Shown: one piece after another, positions 62,299-64,000 of the stretch | How the letters are laid out: every line of letters begins with the position of its first letter | Numbering within the stretch: the stretch's first letter is position 1 | Assembly: GCA_938005265.1 (NCBI GenBank) | Contig: CALLOA010000061.1 | Span: 1-64,000, forward strand | Origin: an uncultured Granulosicoccaceae bacterium | Lineage (GTDB): Bacteria; Pseudomonadota; Gammaproteobacteria; Granulosicoccales; Granulosicoccaceae | Reading direction: 5' to 3' | Length of the DNA stretch: 64,000 bases | Translations under genes and position numbers: made by a program | The notes under the pieces: model-generated | Seen by the model: only the letters and a program-made list of their open reading frames with translations | What the model was told of the DNA's origin: nothing | The model's database searches: none

Positions 62299-64000
62299 AT
62301 GCAATTGTTACAAAACCTTATTCAATCAGCTTCAGGCATGATTCAATCGTTGACCCCATCCATGCTGTTGTTGTTCCTCGGCGGGTTGTTGCTGGCCATG
62401 GTTTGCGCATCAATAGGCTGGATACTCAGAGGGCGCGGGGAGCAGCAAATCCAGAAAATCGCCGAAGCCCGAGGTAACCAGGCTATCGCGCTGTTACCTG
62501 GCCCGACTAAGCAGGCAATAGATCAGGAATTTACGGACCCACAAGCTCTTGATCAAACTATTGTGCTCGACCAGACCGCTATGGACGCATCCATTGGTCG
62601 CCATAAACAACAGGTCTCTCTCGCCCGCCCCCAAACGGTCTCGGGAATCACCAGCAATAGATCCAGTAGCCACTCTGATAGCACCCATCACAGCACCATT
62701 GATGCTGATAGCACGTTACTTGACTCCACCATCGCCGTAGTAGCAGGCGGCATCAAATCTTTGAGTCGTAGCAGCCGCAAGAGCACTTCTGAATTACAGA
62801 CCAAAGCACGTGACCTTGAACTTGAACTGCGCAGCACACGTTACAAACTCAAAACGCGCGAAGCGGAATTGCACGACTTCCGTACTCGCTCGACTGACGA
62901 GCTTCGGGATGCGAAAGAACGTATAGAAAAACTGCGTGCTGTAAAAGAATCGCTTAAAGGTAGCCAAGCTCATATTGTTCAGCTGACAGAGAAGAACCGC
63001 CAATTACAAAACGAGCTGGATACTAGCAACAAAGACAAGGCATCCAGTGAAGCTCTGAAAACCAGGTTGGCTGCAAGCCTTGAAGATCTGACCAAGTCAG
63101 AACAGCTATATAAGGAGGCAGCAAACAAAAACGAAACCCTGGTTCAATCTCTCGGCAATGAGTTGGCTGACCTGAAGAAAGCCAATAGCGAACTGATTGC
63201 GAAGAACACAGACGCACAAAAAGCCATTGCTGACGTGGAAAGCGAGGCTCAAGAAAACAGACATGCGCACTCGCAGATTCTTGCTGAGCGTGAAGCAGAA
63301 ATACAAAAACTTACCAGCTCTGAAGCTGGCAACAGTTCCAAGATAAGCGGTTTTGAAACACGTCTTATAGAACTCAACAATGAGCTGCAAGCGCAGAAAA
63401 ATATAATTTCTGCGCGTGATAGCGACATTGTGAATTTCAAAACCCGTGCTACTGCTGCGGAACAAAAAAATATCAGTTTAAGTGAGGACCTGAGTAATAC
63501 CAAGGCGGAACTAAAATCGCTACAAAAAACCAATACTGAATTACTCACCTCTAAATCCGATCTGGAGCATAAGTTACAGGCTATTGAAAGCAGGCGGTCA
63601 GATTTTCGCGACGAAACTGCCCGGGAGATCACACAACTACGCGAACGCATTAGCGGATTACAGAACCTTGAAACGGCCAATCTGAACCAGGCTAACACCA
63701 TCAAGAAGCTTGAGGGTAGGCTTGATGAGTGGCGCAACACCAAGCGAGAACTGGAACAACAGTCGGCTAAATTGATTCACGCCAATACCGAATCAGAAGC
63801 ACTTAAACTCAAATTCGATGACCTCGACCACCGCCTTGCAGAGGAAGCTTCAGCCAAGACCAAACTTGAGTCGGAGAATTCGCGACTCAGCAGTTCATTA
63901 AAGCAAGCTAGATCCAAGCGTGATGAATTACAACAGGCCCTGGAAAGCGCTAATACAAAAAATCATGAACTGAGGAAACAGGTTACAGAAATAGAGCATT
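62299..64000 (+). CDS. large membrane-anchored coiled-coil protein (3' end outside window)
   Basis: Reading from ATG 62299 (GGAG at 62289-62292) the frame stays open to the edge, over 567 codons. The start has hydrophobic IQSLTPSMLLLFLGGLLLAM and ends its membrane segment in GWILRGRGEQQ, the same GWI-x-RG motif as the preceding gene. After a polar stretch there is a continuous predicted coiled coil from about residue 165 on, with heptads such as LELELRSTRYKLKTREAELH and long Lys/Glu/Gln-rich segments (SEDLSNTKAELKSLQKTNTE). It resembles no enzyme family. Its C-terminus is unknown, so a HhH end like its neighbour's cannot be tested. Confidence 0.75.
   Translation, partial: MQLLQNLIQSASGMIQSLTPSMLLLFLGGLLLAMVCASIGWILRGRGEQQIQKIAEARGNQAIALLPGPTKQAIDQEFTDPQALDQTIVLDQTAMDASIGRHKQQVSLARPQTVSGITSNRSSSHSDSTHHSTIDADSTLLDSTIAVVAGGIKSLSRSSRKSTSELQTKARDLELELRSTRYKLKTREAELHDFRTRSTDELRDAKERIEKLRAVKESLKGSQAHIVQLTEKNRQLQNELDTSNKDKASSEALKTRLAASLEDLTKSEQLYKEAANKNETLVQSLGNELADLKKANSELIAKNTDAQKAIADVESEAQENRHAHSQILAEREAEIQKLTSSEAGNSSKISGFETRLIELNNELQAQKNIISARDSDIVNFKTRATAAEQKNISLSEDLSNTKAELKSLQKTNTELLTSKSDLEHKLQAIESRRSDFRDETAREITQLRERISGLQNLETANLNQANTIKKLEGRLDEWRNTKRELEQQSAKLIHANTESEALKLKFDDLDHRLAEEASAKTKLESENSRLSSSLKQARSKRDELQQALESANTKNHELRKQVTEIEH

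Noticed and set aside
63249-63743. Minus-strand frames of 119-164 codons rich in Ser/Phe/Leu
   Set aside because: They lie opposite the open coiled-coil gene and have the composition expected from complementing Glu/Lys/Gln-rich codons.

Overview
The window reads as chromosomal DNA of a free-living, probably marine gammaproteobacterium of moderate GC content. The basis is gene order: several blocks match the Pseudomonas/E. coli arrangement almost gene for gene (uvrY-uvrC-pgsA-tRNA-Gly-tRNA-Cys-tRNA-Leu; yceF/yceD-rpmF-plsX-fabH; rpoE-rseA-rseB-rseC-degP-lepA-lepB-DUF4845-rnc-era-recO; orn/rsgA; ffs-dnaX-ybaB-recR; phoB-phoR-pstSCAB-phoU; lexA-imuA-imuB). The genus cannot be fixed from sequence alone.

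Layout. 1-4.1 kb: a truncated DoxX-type membrane protein, an EF-hand lipoprotein and a two-gene acyl-CoA/hydroxyacid catabolic operon. 4.4-6.6 kb: a large secreted protein with an Ig-like domain and propeller-like repeats. 6.9-12 kb: an accessory block with a DUF222-HNH nuclease, an AbiE-type toxin-antitoxin pair and a small-molecule kinase-like gene, lying among tRNA-Leu, tRNA-Cys and tRNA-Gly. 12.3-27 kb: pgsA, uvrC, a GacA/UvrY regulator, fatty acid/phospholipid genes with rpmF, then nusB-pgpA, two cyclophilins, lpxH, and the rnc-era-recO end of a long leftward operon. 27-36 kb: the rest of that operon (lepB, lepA, a thioredoxin-like protein, DegP-type protease and the sigma-E regulon core). 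36-42 kb: sulfurtransferase, orn, rsgA, recR, ybaB, dnaX and the 4.5S SRP RNA. 42.6-50.6 kb: a complete phosphate-starvation regulon with a recognisable Pho box. 50.7-54.2 kb: a lipoprotein, a trypsin-like protease with a GlyGly-CTERM-like anchor, and an oxidoreductase. 54.4-57.3 kb: lexA-imuA-imuB. 57.5-59.5 kb: a GGDEF/EAL protein. 60-64 kb: a three-gene envelope cluster (OmpA-type protein, coiled-coil protein with a helix-hairpin-helix end, and a very large coiled-coil protein running off the window).

The parts worth pursuing are the 60-64 kb envelope/coiled-coil cluster, which I cannot match to a described system; the unusual density of short (12-18 bp) tandem duplications between genes and at gene ends, including one that builds the N-terminus of RseB; the AbiE operator sites; the imuAB pair without a neighbouring dnaE2; and the protease with a sorting signal followed by an extra tail. 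No rRNA, CRISPR array, insertion sequence or prophage was seen.
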